DNA of 64,000 nucleotides from Streptomyces parvulus. GTDB lineage: Bacteria > Actinomycetota > Actinomycetes > Streptomycetales > Streptomycetaceae. The notes beneath the pieces are model-generated. The model made no database searches and was not told where the DNA came from. It saw only the letters and a list, made by a program, of their open reading frames with translations. How positions within the stretch are numbered: position 1 is the first letter of the stretch; each line of letters starts with the position of its first letter. Position numbers and translations under genes: made by a program. This document shows positions 9,233-18,330 of the stretch, in pieces. The DNA lies in NCBI RefSeq assembly GCF_014648855.1, contig NZ_BMRX01000001.1, positions 186,001-250,000 of the forward strand, read 5' to 3'.

Positions 9233-9646
9233 TCAGCCGAGCACCTCGGCGGCCTCGGGTGAGGAGTCCTTCAGGAACTGGGAGCACCGCTCGTACTCCT
9301 CCTTCTCGCCGATCGCCTGGGCGGCGCGGGCGAGGGCGTGCAGGGCGCGCAGGAAGCCGCGGTTCGGCTCGTGCTCCCAGGGCACCGGGCCGTGGCCCTT
9401 CCAGCCGCTGCGGCGCAGAGCGTCAAGGCCGCGGTGGTAGCCCGTACGGGCGTACGCGTACGACTCCACGACGCTGCCCCGTTCGAACGCCTCGTCGGCC
9501 AGGCGGGCCCAGGCGAGCGAGGACGTCGGGTACTTCGCGGCGACGTCGGCGGGGGAGGTGCCGCCCGCCAGCAGCTCGCGCGGCCCGGGGTCGTCGGGGA
9601 GGTGGGTCGGGGGCGGTCCCCCGAGGAGGTTCTCGTGAATGGCCAT
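9233..9646 (-). CDS. DUF3151 family protein
   Basis: Soluble actinobacterial protein of 137 residues and unknown function. The N-terminal MAIHENLLGGPPPTHLPDD is the typical beginning of DUF3151 proteins and fixes the start at 9646 rather than the in-frame ATG at 9664. The body is helical and Ala-rich, resembling a short repeat scaffold (WARLADEAFERG, HALARAAQAIG). It is on the same strand as kynA, 146 bp upstream, and may have its own promoter. No catalytic motif is visible. Confidence 0.8.
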   Translation of the reverse strand: MAIHENLLGGPPPTHLPDDPGPRELLAGGTSPADVAAKYPTSSLAWARLADEAFERGSVVESYAYARTGYHRGLDALRRSGWKGHGPVPWEHEPNRGFLRALHALARAAQAIGEKEEYERCSQFLKDSSPEAAEVLG

Positions 9647-9767
9647 GGGACAAGTCTGCGGCATGTGCCGGGCTGTCCCGGACGGGTAGGGAGACCGGGA
9701 TGCGGGCGCTCGTTCCGCCGGGCGGGGGCGCCGGGGGCCGCCCCGCGACGCCCCGGCCTCCTCCCGG

Positions 9768-10283
9768 TCACTTCCTGCGTCGGCGCAGGACCATCCAGAG
9801 CAGGGCGGCTCCGCCGCCGGCGAGGAGCAGGGTGCGCTTGTTGTCCCTGGACAGCTGTGCCGAGCGGGCGGCGTGCCGGCGTACCGGCTCGGGGGCCTTC
9901 TCCTCCCACAGGCGGCCGGCCTCGGTCGCCTTGTCGCGGGCCCGTTCGCCGGCCCGGGCGGCGGTGTCCTTGACGGTGCCGGGCAGCTTCTCCTGCACCT
10001 GGTGGGCCACGCCCGCGGCCTTCTCCTGCGCCTGGTGGGCCACGTCGGCGGCCTTCGCCTGCGCCTGCTGGGCCACCTCGGCGGCCTTCGCCTGCGCCTG
10101 CTCGGTCACGCCCGCGACCTGCTCCCTGACCTGGCCGGCCTTCTCCTGGGCCCGGGCCTTGACGTCGGTCTTGGCGGCCAGGGCCTCGACGGTGTCGCCC
10201 AGCTCGCTGCGGGTGTTCTCCACCTGCTCGCGCAGTTCCTCCGGGCTCTGGGCGGTCGGTTCGTCGTGGGGCGGCTGCGTCAT
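9768..10283 (-). CDS. DUF3618 protein with LEA-like 11-residue repeats
   Basis: Protein of 171 residues. The N-terminal SPEELREQVENTRSELGDTVEAL is the DUF3618 signature. Residues about 61-104 hold four tandem 11-residue units of the type QAQAKAAEVAQ, which should form a long amphipathic helix like late-embryogenesis-abundant proteins. A single C-terminal membrane segment (TLLLAGGGAALLWMVL) with a basic tail RRRRK would anchor it. AAGAGGAG precedes the ATG. The start overlaps the holin-like gene by ATGA, so the two form one operon. A role in membrane or desiccation stress is inference from the repeat type. Confidence 0.82.
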   Translation of the reverse strand: MTQPPHDEPTAQSPEELREQVENTRSELGDTVEALAAKTDVKARAQEKAGQVREQVAGVTEQAQAKAAEVAQQAQAKAADVAHQAQEKAAGVAHQVQEKLPGTVKDTAARAGERARDKATEAGRLWEEKAPEPVRRHAARSAQLSRDNKRTLLLAGGGAALLWMVLRRRRK

Positions 10284-10690
10284 CGGTGTGCGCTCCTCTT
10301 GATCTCGGTCACGTCGGCCTTCACGTTGTCGATGGTCTGCCGGGGCGTGGGCGGGGCGGCCCGGCCGACCTCCTTCTTGCCGGTCAGGACCATCACCGCG
10401 GCGATCACCCCGAGCACGGCGGTCACGATCAGCGCCGCGGCCCACACCGGCAGCGGTACGGCCAGCGCGGCGATCGCGGTGGCCACCAGCGCCTGGAGCA
10501 TCAGGAACCCGACGACCCCGGCGCCCCCGAACAGCCCACCGCCCTTGCCGTAGCGCCTGCCCTTCTCCTTCATCTCGGCCTGCGCCAGCCGCAGCTCCGC
10601 GCGCACCAGCTCGGTCAGCTGCTGCGACGCCCGCTGCACCAGTTCGCCGACCGGCTCGTCCCCGCGCTCCCGCGGTTGCGAACCCGACAC
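10280..10690 (-). CDS. Actinobacterial holin-like (phage holin superfamily III) membrane protein
   Basis: Membrane protein of 136 residues: an amphipathic N terminus (LVQRASQQLTELVRAELRLAQAEMKEKGRR), two adjacent hydrophobic segments (about residues 55-105) and a charged tail. This is the usual layout of the Streptomyces holin-like proteins that accompany DUF3618. GTG 10690 follows an almost ideal GGGAGGTGATC. It is coupled to the DUF3618 gene by a 4-bp overlap. Despite the family name there are no phage genes nearby, and a housekeeping envelope role is more likely. Confidence 0.8.
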   Translation of the reverse strand: MSGSQPRERGDEPVGELVQRASQQLTELVRAELRLAQAEMKEKGRRYGKGGGLFGGAGVVGFLMLQALVATAIAALAVPLPVWAAALIVTAVLGVIAAVMVLTGKKEVGRAAPPTPRQTIDNVKADVTEIKRSAHR

Positions 10691-10825
10691 GGCGATCACC
10701 TCCCGTCCTGCCCGATGCGGACCGGAGCCTCCGGCGGCCCGGCCCTGCGGGCGCGGGTACCCGCGCGGAGCAACTCCGCCCCCGGGCACGGCCCTTCACA
10801 CACATCGTTCACACGACGCGCAAAG

Positions 10826-12289
10826 TCATGCCTGCCGGACCCGGCCCTCCGCCTCCAGGGGCGGGGCCAGGACCGAGCCGTGGGTCCGGCATTCCGGGCG
10901 GCGGCAGTCCGGGGCCGGGCGGCGGACCGTCGTGAAGGCGATCACCGAGCCCGCGACCAGGACGCCCGCGCAGATCAGCATCGCCGGCCCGAACGCGTCG
11001 TCGAAGGCGGCCGCCGACCGGTACGCCTCCTCGCCCATGCCGGTGAGCAGCGGCAGCGCGGCCACCGCGACGAGCCCGGCCGCGCGCGCCGCCGCGTTGT
11101 TGATGCCGCTGGCCAGACCGGCGCGCGCGGTGTCCAGGGCCGCCAGCACGCTCGCCGTCAGCGGCGCGACCAGGGTGACCATGCCGAGGCCGAGCACCAC
11201 CAGGGCGGGCAGCACGTCGGTGAGGTACGAGGCGCCCGGCCCGACCCGGAGCATCAGCAGCATCCCGGCCGCGCACAGCAGCGGGCCGACGGTGAGCTGG
11301 AGCCGGGGGCCGAGCCGCTCGGACAGCTCGCCCGAGCGCGCGGAGAGCAGCAGCATCAGGACGGTGGTCGGCAGCAGCGCCGTACCGGCGGCCAGCGCGG
11401 ACCAGCCGACGACCACCTGGAGCTGGAGCGCGGCCAGGAAGAAGAAGCCGCCGAAGGCCGCGTACACGCACAGCGTGACCAGGTTGACGGCCGTGAACTG
11501 GCGGGAGGCGAAGACGTCCAGCGGCATCATCGGATCGGTGCGGCGCCGCTCGACGGCGACGAAGGCCACCGCCGCCGCGGCACCGGCCACCGCGCTCACC
11601 GCCACCGCCCAGGACGCGCCCCGCGCCTCGATCAGCGCGTACGTGAGCAGCGCGAGGGCCGCCGCGCCGAGGACCGCGCCGAGCACGTCGAAGCGCGCGT
11701 GGGCCCGCTCGTCCGAGGACTCCGGTACGTGCCGCAGCGCGATCGGCGCGCACAGCAGGGCCAGCGGCACGTTGAGCAGGAACACCCAGCGCCAGCCCGC
11801 GCCGTCCACCAGCCAGCCCCCGAGGAACGGTCCCACCGCCGCGCCGACGCCCCCGAAGCCCGACCACAGGCCGACCGCGCGGCCCCGGTCGTCGGGGTGG
11901 AAGGACGCCTGGATGAGGGCGAGGGAGCCGGGCGTGAGCAGCGCGCCGCCGATGCCCTGGAGGGCGCGGGCGGCGATCAGGACACCGGCGTTCGGCGCGA
12001 GGCCGCACAGCAGCGACGCGGCGGCGAACCACAGCACGCCGATGACGAAGATCCGGCGGCGGCCGAACCGGTCGCCGAGGGCGCCGCCGAGCAGGATCAG
12101 CCCGGCCAGCGTGACCATGTAGGCGTTGACCGTCCACTGGAGCGCGGCGAGGTCGGCGTCGAGGTCGCGGCCGATGCGGGGCAGCGCGACGTTGACGACG
12201 GTCGAGTCCAGCAGCGCCATGCTGGAGCCGAGGACGGTGGTCAGCAGGATCCACTTGCCTTGCGGTGAGGACAGCCGGACGTCGGGCAT
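10826..12289 (-). CDS. MFS transporter, DHA2 (14-TM drug:H+ antiporter) type
   Basis: Integral membrane exporter of 487 residues from ATG 12289, with about 14 hydrophobic segments. MALLDSTVVNVALP is the classic DHA2 motif in helix 1, GDRFGRRR is motif A, and ALQGIGGALLTPGSLALI is motif C of antiporters. The substrate is unknown. It stands alone on the minus strand behind a strong terminator, with no adjacent repressor, so its regulation is not visible. An in-frame extension to 12340 would run through the terminator stem and is rejected. Confidence 0.9.
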   Translation of the reverse strand: MPDVRLSSPQGKWILLTTVLGSSMALLDSTVVNVALPRIGRDLDADLAALQWTVNAYMVTLAGLILLGGALGDRFGRRRIFVIGVLWFAAASLLCGLAPNAGVLIAARALQGIGGALLTPGSLALIQASFHPDDRGRAVGLWSGFGGVGAAVGPFLGGWLVDGAGWRWVFLLNVPLALLCAPIALRHVPESSDERAHARFDVLGAVLGAAALALLTYALIEARGASWAVAVSAVAGAAAAVAFVAVERRRTDPMMPLDVFASRQFTAVNLVTLCVYAAFGGFFFLAALQLQVVVGWSALAAGTALLPTTVLMLLLSARSGELSERLGPRLQLTVGPLLCAAGMLLMLRVGPGASYLTDVLPALVVLGLGMVTLVAPLTASVLAALDTARAGLASGINNAAARAAGLVAVAALPLLTGMGEEAYRSAAAFDDAFGPAMLICAGVLVAGSVIAFTTVRRPAPDCRRPECRTHGSVLAPPLEAEGRVRQA

Positions 12290-12303
12290 GCCCCCAGGTA
12301 TAC

Positions 12304-12336
12304 AGCGAGCCCGGCGCGTTCGGCGCCGGGCTCGCT
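12304..12336 (-). terminator. Intrinsic terminator hairpin of fba
   Basis: A perfect 14-bp inverted repeat (AGCGAGCCCGGCGC and its complement) surrounds a 5-base loop. It lies 58 bp past the fba stop and just before the MFS start, without a long T-run, as is common in Streptomyces. Confidence 0.85.
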
Positions 12337-12394
12337 GCACGTCTCGCGGTCGGGTGACCGCCCGAGGACCGGGCGGACGGGTGACCGCCGGGGA

Positions 12395-13426
12395 CTACTT
12401 GATCTTCGTACCGGCGGACCGCAGGTGGCCGCAGGCCTCGACGACGCGCGCCGCCATGCCGGCCTCGGCCAGCTTGCCCCAGGTGCGCGGGTCGTAGGTC
12501 TTCTTGTTGCCGACCTCGCCGTCGACCTTCAGGACGCCGTCGTAGTTGCGGAACATGTGGTCGGCGACCGGACGCGTGAAGGCGTACTGGGTGTCCGTGT
12601 CGAGGTTCATCTTGACCACGCCGTTCTCCAGCGCGGTGGCGATCTCCTCGGCGGTGGAGCCGGAGCCGCCGTGGAAGACGAAGTCGAACGGCTTGGAGCC
12701 GGCCGGCTGCCCGTACTTCGCGGCGACGCCCTCGTTCAGCTCCTTGAGCAGGTCGGGGCGGAGCACGACGTTGCCCGGCTTGTAGACGCCGTGCACGTTG
12801 CCGAAGGAGGCGGCGAGCAGGTAGCGGCCCTTCTCGCCCAGGCCCAGGGCCTCCGCGGTGCGCAGCGCGTCGTCGACCGTGGTGTAGAGGGAGTCGTTGA
12901 TCTCGTGCGAGACGCCGTCCTCCTCGCCGCCGGTCGGGGTGATCTCGACCTCCAGGATGATCCTGGCGGCGCGGGCGCGCTCCAGCAGCTCGGTGCCGAT
13001 GGAGAGGTTGTCGGCCAGGGTCTCCGCGGAGCCGTCCCACATGTGGGACTGGAACAGCGGTTCGCGGCCGGCCTTGACGCGCTCCTCGGAGACGGCGATC
13101 AGCGGGCGGACGTACCCGTCGAGCTTGTCCTTCGGGCAGTGGTCGGTGTGCAGCGCGATGTTCACGTCGTACTTCGCGGCCACGATGTGCGCGAACTCGG
13201 CGAGGGCCACGGCGCCCGTCACCATGTCCTTGCTGTGCTGGCCGCCCAGGAACTCGGCGCCGCCGGTGGAGATCTGGACGATCCCGTCGCTCTCCGCCTC
13301 GGCGAAACCGCGCAGGGCCGCGTGCAGCGTCTGGGAGGAGGTCACGTTGATGGCCGGGTAGGCGAACTTTCCTGCCTTCGCCCGGTCCAGCATCTCGTTG
13401 TAGACCTCGGGAGTTGCGATGGGCAT
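12395..13426 (-). CDS. fba: Class II fructose-bisphosphate aldolase
   Basis: Zinc-dependent aldolase of 343 residues, cleaving fructose-1,6-bisphosphate to DHAP and glyceraldehyde-3-phosphate in glycolysis and the reverse in gluconeogenesis. Metal-ligand motifs are ALHTDHC, NVHGVY and DFVFHGGSGS; KMNLDTDTQ is also conserved. AAGGAG lies 8 bases before the ATG. Length matches the long class IIA subgroup. It is monocistronic: pyrE lies upstream with 133 bp between, and a strong terminator follows. Confidence 0.97.
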   Translation of the reverse strand: MPIATPEVYNEMLDRAKAGKFAYPAINVTSSQTLHAALRGFAEAESDGIVQISTGGAEFLGGQHSKDMVTGAVALAEFAHIVAAKYDVNIALHTDHCPKDKLDGYVRPLIAVSEERVKAGREPLFQSHMWDGSAETLADNLSIGTELLERARAARIILEVEITPTGGEEDGVSHEINDSLYTTVDDALRTAEALGLGEKGRYLLAASFGNVHGVYKPGNVVLRPDLLKELNEGVAAKYGQPAGSKPFDFVFHGGSGSTAEEIATALENGVVKMNLDTDTQYAFTRPVADHMFRNYDGVLKVDGEVGNKKTYDPRTWGKLAEAGMAARVVEACGHLRSAGTKIK

Positions 13427-13559
13427 CTGTCCGCTCCTTGTATGTGCGGGTGGGCTCGGCTGCTGCTTATGGCCCTGACCTAGGACTGGGGGGCGACGTC
13501 ATCGTCGGCCCCATCCTTCCAGACGGACCGGGAATACCCGAGTGGACCTCCGGGCGGAC

Positions 13560-14111
13560 TCAGTCCAGGCCCAGCTCGTCCTTGTCGTACGCGTACAGGT
13601 ACGGCACCCCCGCGCCCTGCTCGATCTTCTCGGCGGCGCCCGTCGCGCGGTCGACGATCGTGGCGACGGCGACGACCTCGGCGCCGGCCTCGCGGACGGC
13701 CTCGACGGCGGTGAGCGGGGAGCCGCCGGTGGTGGAGGTGTCCTCGACGACCAGGACGCGGCGGCCCCTGATGTCCGGACCCTCGACCCGGCGCTGGAGC
13801 CCGTGCGCCTTGGCGGCCTTGCGGACGACGAACGCGTCCAGGCGCTTCCCGCGCGCGGCGGCGGCGTGCAGCATGCTCGCGGCTACCGGGTCGGCGCCCA
13901 TGGTCAGCCCGCCGACCGCGTCGAACTCCAGGTCGTCGGTCAGCTCCAGCAGCACCTGCCCGACCAGCGGCGCGGCCTCGCCGTCCAGGGTGATGCGGCG
14001 CAGGTCGACGTAGTAGTCGGCCTCGATCCCCGAGGAGAGGGTCACCTTGCCGTGCACCACGGCCTTGTCCTTGATCTGCTGCAGCAGCGCCGCGCGTACG
14101 TCGTCCGTCAT
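13560..14111 (-). CDS. pyrE: Orotate phosphoribosyltransferase
   Basis: Enzyme of 183 residues that joins orotate and PRPP to orotidine-5'-monophosphate in pyrimidine synthesis. The PRPP loop reads VLVVEDTSTTGGS, the N-terminal VTLSSGIEADYYVDLR is family-typical, and VGGLTMGADPVA is also diagnostic. The gene lies 10 bp after the aldose-epimerase gene, so they are probably co-transcribed. Its position beside fba is common in Streptomyces. Confidence 0.96.
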   Translation of the reverse strand: MTDDVRAALLQQIKDKAVVHGKVTLSSGIEADYYVDLRRITLDGEAAPLVGQVLLELTDDLEFDAVGGLTMGADPVAASMLHAAAARGKRLDAFVVRKAAKAHGLQRRVEGPDIRGRRVLVVEDTSTTGGSPLTAVEAVREAGAEVVAVATIVDRATGAAEKIEQGAGVPYLYAYDKDELGLD

Positions 14112-14121
14112 GTACGCCAGC

Positions 14122-14910
14122 TTAAAGGCGGCGCCAGGACCAGGTCGTCGTGGCCTCCAGCGGCTCCAGGGGCGTGACCAGGCGCGGGAGGGTGTTCAGG
14201 CCGTTGGGCGGCCCGGTCTGCGGTTCCACGCACACGGCGGCCTCCTGCTCGTCGTACACCACGACCCAGTGCTCGCGGCTGGCGACGTTCAGCTCCAGCC
14301 GTCCGGGCCAGGTGAGGGTGACGTCGACGCCGTCGGGCATGCCGAAGCAGTCGTCCCAGGGGCCCGGCTTCGGGTCGACGCGGTTGCCGGTGGGCAGGTG
14401 GTCGTCGCCGCGCTCCTCCTGCCAGGCGGGGTCGAAGGCGATCGCCGCGTCCACGCCGTCCAGGGTGCGGTTGAACCACGGGTGCCAGCCGACCTGCGCC
14501 GGGAAGGACGAGTCGTACGTCTCCACGGACATCGTCAGCGTCAGCGCGTCCTCGCCGAGCGCGATCACCTGGGTGACGCGTCCGGTGTAGGGCCAGGGGT
14601 CGGCCAGGTCGTACGTGATGACCGCCTCGTCCGCGGTGACGCGGGCGGTGCGCCAGGCGCCGTCGCGGGCGGTGCCGTGGATGGCGTGCGGCGGGGAGTT
14701 GAGCGGCATCCGGTGCACGGCCGCGCCGTCCCGGAAGCGGCCGTCGCGGATCCGGCCGCACCAGGGGACCATCGGGAAGCAGCCGTAGCGCTCCCCTTGG
14801 CGGAGCAGTTCCGTGCCGCCGACGCGGAGTCCGCCGATCCGGCCGCCGTTGCCCGGCAGCACGGTCGCCTCCGCGTCACCCGCGGTCAGCGTGATGGGTT
14901 CGTTACTCAC
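14122..14910 (-). CDS. Aldose 1-epimerase family protein
   Basis: Protein of 262 residues with the galactose-mutarotase-like beta-sandwich fold. Recognisable pieces are GGRIGGLRVGGTELL, PMVPWCGRIRDGRF, HAIHGTARD (catalytic His region) and VGWHPWFNR. It probably interconverts anomers of a sugar or sugar phosphate; the exact sugar is not readable. pyrE follows after 10 bp, so the two likely share a transcript even though the functions are unrelated. Confidence 0.85.
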   Translation of the reverse strand: MSNEPITLTAGDAEATVLPGNGGRIGGLRVGGTELLRQGERYGCFPMVPWCGRIRDGRFRDGAAVHRMPLNSPPHAIHGTARDGAWRTARVTADEAVITYDLADPWPYTGRVTQVIALGEDALTLTMSVETYDSSFPAQVGWHPWFNRTLDGVDAAIAFDPAWQEERGDDHLPTGNRVDPKPGPWDDCFGMPDGVDVTLTWPGRLELNVASREHWVVVYDEQEAAVCVEPQTGPPNGLNTLPRLVTPLEPLEATTTWSWRRL

Positions 14911-14981
14911 GCCCCGACCCTACTGGGGCGATCAAGGGCGCCGGGGCACGCGGGGGCCGGGGCGTGCGGGTCTGCGGCGGC

Positions 14982-15920
14982 TCAGCGCCGCTTGCGCAGC
15001 GCGCGGCCCACGACGATCGCCCCGGCCACGACCACCGCCGCCGCGGGGGCGGCCCAGCGCAGGGGGGCGCCGGCCACGCCGGACTGGGGCGCGGGGACGG
15101 GGGCGTACCGGCCGCGCGGCGGGGAGTGGTCGACCTCCTCGGCGCTGCGGCCGATCATCGTGCGGCGCGCGTGCGCGGCCTCGGCGGGGGGTCCGACCAC
15201 GTCGGGGGCGGGGGGCTCCGCGGGGTCCTGCGGGGTGGCGGGGGGCTGCGGGGCATGGCCGACGTCCTCGGCCGCCGGGGCGTCGGGAGCCGCCGTGTCG
15301 CCGGAGTCCGCCGTGTCGCCTGTGCCGGCCGTGCCGTCGGTGCCCGCCGTGGTGTCCGCGTCCACCGACCCGTCCGTCTCCCGCGTGCCGCCCGCGTCCC
15401 GCGTGCCGCCCGCGGCCTCCGTCTCGTCCGCGTCCTCCGCGTCGAGGGAGGACGGCGGGACCTCCGTGTCGAAGACGGAGGCGGGCGCCGGTTCCTCGGC
15501 CGCCGCAGTGCCCAGGTTCTCCGCGAAACGGGTGAGCAGCCGGGCCGTGGCCGACGCCACCGCCTCCCCGGGCAGCTCCGTGACCCTGCCGTCGGCGGTG
15601 GCGGTCCCGGCGAAGGCGACGGTGGCGCCGCCCTCGGCCTCCCGGACGGAGAGGGTGAGCGCGAGCGTGACCGCGCCGGTCCCGCGCGACTCGGTGGCGT
15701 CGCCCTCGGCGGCGTACGTGCCGTCCTCGCGCGCGGACAGGTGCAGCGCACCCCGGTAGGTGATGGAGTGGCTGCCGATACGCACCTTCAGCCGGCCCGC
15801 GACGGGCTCGGCACCGGCGTCCTGCTGGAGCCCCGGCACCGCCCGGGCGACCCGGACGGGGTCGGCCAGCACGTCCCTGAGCCGCTCCGCGGGAACCGGA
15901 ACGAACACCTCATGCTCCAT
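14982..15920 (-). CDS. CoxG-like SRPBCC protein with low-complexity linker and C-terminal membrane anchor
   Basis: Protein of 312 residues in three parts. Residues 1-150 are an SRPBCC/CoxG lipid-binding-like fold (MEHEVFVPVPAERLRDVLADP, ITYRGALHLSARE, LTRFAENLG). Residues about 160-255 are a disordered Asp/Thr/Gly/Ala-rich linker with short internal repeats. The C terminus has one hydrophobic helix (APAAAVVVAGAIVVG) followed by RALRKRR, so the protein should be tail-anchored with its globular domain in the cytoplasm. CoxG proteins usually serve CO dehydrogenase, but no cox genes are near, so the ligand or partner here is unknown. Confidence 0.78.
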   Translation of the reverse strand: MEHEVFVPVPAERLRDVLADPVRVARAVPGLQQDAGAEPVAGRLKVRIGSHSITYRGALHLSAREDGTYAAEGDATESRGTGAVTLALTLSVREAEGGATVAFAGTATADGRVTELPGEAVASATARLLTRFAENLGTAAAEEPAPASVFDTEVPPSSLDAEDADETEAAGGTRDAGGTRETDGSVDADTTAGTDGTAGTGDTADSGDTAAPDAPAAEDVGHAPQPPATPQDPAEPPAPDVVGPPAEAAHARRTMIGRSAEEVDHSPPRGRYAPVPAPQSGVAGAPLRWAAPAAAVVVAGAIVVGRALRKRR

Positions 15921-16003
15921 GTCACGGCACCCTACCCAGCGGGCGCCCGGAGCACCCCCCGTGGGCGCAAACTCACCCGGCGCCCCCGCGCACCCCGGCC
16001 GCT

Positions 16004-17659
16004 TCAGTACCGCGGATGCACCAGCGTCGACGGCGGCAGTCCCGGCACCCGGGTGCGGGACGCGGCGCGGGCGTCCCGGGCCAGCGACCCGGGGGTGAGG
16101 GTGCGCGGACGGGGCTCCCGGGCGGTGTCCAGGCGCAGTGCGGGGGGCGTCCGCGCGGCCAGCAGGAAGCCCCAGTCGCGGGGGGCGCCGGGGCCCGCGG
16201 CGGTGCGGTCGGGGCCGGGCGCGAAGCCGGCGTCGCGGGCGGCGACGCGGTAGGCGACGGCCGGCAGCCCGGCCGCGCGGAGCGAGGCGTCCACCGTCCA
16301 GAAGGTACGGGGCCGGGCGGCGGCCGGTCCGGCGTGCACCACGAGACGCCCGTCGGGGGCGAGCACCCGCCGCACCAGGCCGTAGAACTCCTGCGAGTAC
16401 AGCTTGGTGCTGGCCGTGATGCCGGGGTCGGGCAGGTCCGAGATCACCACGTCGTACGCCGCGGAGGGCGTCGCCCGCAGCCGGCGGAAGGCGTCCTGGG
16501 CCGAGACGCGGACGCGCGGGTCGCCGTAGGCGTGGTCGTTGAGGGTGGTCAGGCCGGGGTCGTGCCGGGCCAGCCGGGTGAGCCCCGGGTCGAACTCGAC
16601 GACGTCGACGCGGAGCACGCCGTACTGCCGCAGCACCTCACGGGCGGCGAGTCCGTCGCCGCCGCCGAGGATCAGCACGCGCGCGTGCGGGCCGCTCATC
16701 ACGGGGTGCACCAGCGCCTCGTGGTAGCGCCGTTCGTCGCTGCCGTCGACGCGGAGCCGCCCGTCCAGGAACAGGCCGAGGGACCGGCCGTCCGGGTCGC
16801 CGGTGAGGACCACCTCCTGCACGTCCGTCTGGACGGCCACCCGCACGTCCTGCCCGTACACCGCCTGGCGGGCCGCGCGTTCGAAGTCGTCGGCGAGGAC
16901 GGTGGCCGTCGCGAGCAGGGCGAGGACGAGGAGGTTGGCGGTGAGCAGCAGCCGGCGGGCCCGGCGGGACAGGTCGCGCCGGAACAGGCCGAGGACCAGG
17001 GCCGCGCCCACGGCCGCGTTGACGGTGCCGGTGAGCAGCGCGCCGGTGAGCTGGCCGAGGAAGGGGAGCAGGACGAAGGGGAAGGCGAGGCCGCCGACGA
17101 GCGCGCCGACGTAGTCCGCGGCGAACAGGTCGGCGACCGCGCCGCCCGCGTCCTGCCGGCGCACCCGCTGGATCAGCTCCATCAGCAGCGGTACCTCGGC
17201 GCCGATCAGCACGCCGATGGCGAGCGAGAAGGCGACCAGCAGGAAGCGGGGGCCGTCGGCCCACAGGCCGCCCCAGCCGCCGGTCCAGGCGAAGACGGCG
17301 TAGAGAATCATCGCGCTGGAGCCGCCGACGAGGGCGAGGACCGCCTCCACCGCGCCGAAGCCCGCGGCGGCCAGGCGGCGCAGCCGTTTGGCGGCGAGCG
17401 AGCCGAGGCCCATGGCGAAGACCATGACGGACAGCACCACGGACGCCTGGGTGACCGAGTCGCCGATCAGGTACGAGGCGAGGGCGACCAGTTCGAGTTC
17501 GTACACCAGCCCGCAGGCCGCGCAGACGAACACGCACGCCAGGACCAGGAACCGCGCGACGGCCGGACGGACGGGCAGCGGCGCGGGCGCGTCCGGACCG
17601 CGGGGGACGCCCCAGGCCGGCGGTGAGCCGGGCGGGGCGGGCGCGTGCGGATCGATCAC
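16004..17659 (-). CDS. Polyamine aminopropyltransferase (spermidine synthase) fused to a membrane domain
   Basis: Protein of 551 residues. Residues about 25-230 carry seven or so membrane helices; the C-terminal half is a soluble spermidine-synthase domain with [16 protein letters not shown] (decarboxylated-SAM site), [14 protein letters not shown], and [10 protein letters not shown] followed by [14 protein letters not shown]. It transfers an aminopropyl group to putrescine or a similar amine. This membrane-fused type is common in actinobacteria. A GTG start is used, immediately preceded by a palindrome. A DUF2617 gene, its usual companion, lies upstream on the same strand. Confidence 0.9.
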   Translation of the reverse strand: MIDPHAPAPPGSPPAWGVPRGPDAPAPLPVRPAVARFLVLACVFVCAACGLVYELELVALASYLIGDSVTQASVVLSVMVFAMGLGSLAAKRLRRLAAAGFGAVEAVLALVGGSSAMILYAVFAWTGGWGGLWADGPRFLLVAFSLAIGVLIGAEVPLLMELIQRVRRQDAGGAVADLFAADYVGALVGGLAFPFVLLPFLGQLTGALLTGTVNAAVGAALVLGLFRRDLSRRARRLLLTANLLVLALLATATVLADDFERAARQAVYGQDVRVAVQTDVQEVVLTGDPDGRSLGLFLDGRLRVDGSDERRYHEALVHPVMSGPHARVLILGGGDGLAAREVLRQYGVLRVDVVEFDPGLTRLARHDPGLTTLNDHAYGDPRVRVSAQDAFRRLRATPSAAYDVVISDLPDPGITASTKLYSQEFYGLVRRVLAPDGRLVVHAGPAAARPRTFWTVDASLRAAGLPAVAYRVAARDAGFAPGPDRTAAGPGAPRDWGFLLAARTPPALRLDTAREPRPRTLTPGSLARDARAASRTRVPGLPPSTLVHPRY

Positions 17660-17662
17660 GGG

Positions 17663-17677
17663 GTGACGTTACGTCAC
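17663..17677. promoter_or_regulatory. Palindrome GTGACGT-T-ACGTCAC before the spermidine synthase start
   Basis: A perfect 7-bp inverted repeat with a single central base ends 4 bp before the GTG start. Its position suits an operator or a transcript start region. The binding protein is unknown. Confidence 0.5.
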
Positions 17678-17793
17678 TCCCCCACTGCGCTTCGTCACCC
17701 ACACGTGTGAAACTGATGTCCCGCTCGGCCCCCGGAGGTTTATCCGGACGGGACCCGCGACCGGGGCGGGACACCGTCCGGACGGGTCCCGGC

Positions 17794-18330
17794 TCACACC
17801 GCGGACGGCCTGAGCTGCGACGTCGGCACCCGGACGCCCACCCGGGTCCGGGTCGCGACCAGTTGCCCGTCCTGCGGGTAGGCGTGCCAGGTGCGCCAGT
17901 GCACCTGGCCCTCGCGGCGCTGGGCCAGCAGCGCGGTGAAGGCGTGCGGGCTGCCGGGGAAGACCCCGGCCAGGCCGTGCGGGTGGTCGGAGACGAGGGC
18001 CAGCAGCTCTTGGGCGCGGCCGGCGAAGGAGCCGGGCGAGAGCACCTCCACGCGGGCGGCGAACTCGTACTCCCAGTCGCCCACCCGTTTGGCGACGCCC
18101 AGCGGCAGCGGGGTGCTGCTGCCGGGGATGCAGGCCACCGTCTCCGAACAGCTGCCCCGCTCCTCCTCCAGGAGGACCTGGTGGGAGGCGCCGAGGAGTC
18201 TCAACTGAAGGGTCGCGTCCGTGAGTTCGATATCGAGGCAGGCCAGCGCGGGCAGCGGCTCGCGCCCCAGGGCCCAGGCCAGGTCCGCGGCGCGGGTGTC
18301 GGTGTAGGCGGTGTTCAGGGTCGTGAGCAT
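17794..18330 (-). CDS. DUF2617 family protein
   Basis: Protein of 178 residues and unknown function, starting MLTTLNTAYTDTRAADLAWAL as DUF2617 members do. It contains ELTDATLQLRLLGASHQV and VAKRVGDWEYEFAA. No catalytic residues can be named. The family is often found beside membrane-fused spermidine synthases, which is the case here, so a link to polyamine metabolism is plausible but unproven. ATG 18330 has GGAGCC upstream; an in-frame extension to 18441 is unlike the family. Confidence 0.8.
   Translation of the reverse strand: MLTTLNTAYTDTRAADLAWALGREPLPALACLDIELTDATLQLRLLGASHQVLLEEERGSCSETVACIPGSSTPLPLGVAKRVGDWEYEFAARVEVLSPGSFAGRAQELLALVSDHPHGLAGVFPGSPHAFTALLAQRREGQVHWRTWHAYPQDGQLVATRTRVGVRVPTSQLRPSAV

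Noticed and set aside
9972-10103. CRISPR-like repeat array
   Set aside because: The repeats are 33-bp coding repeats of an 11-residue helix, not spaced repeats; no CRISPR array was seen anywhere in the window.
10809-13040. 743-residue minus-strand frame spanning fba and the MFS gene
   Set aside because: Off-frame, crosses a strong terminator and lacks any motif.
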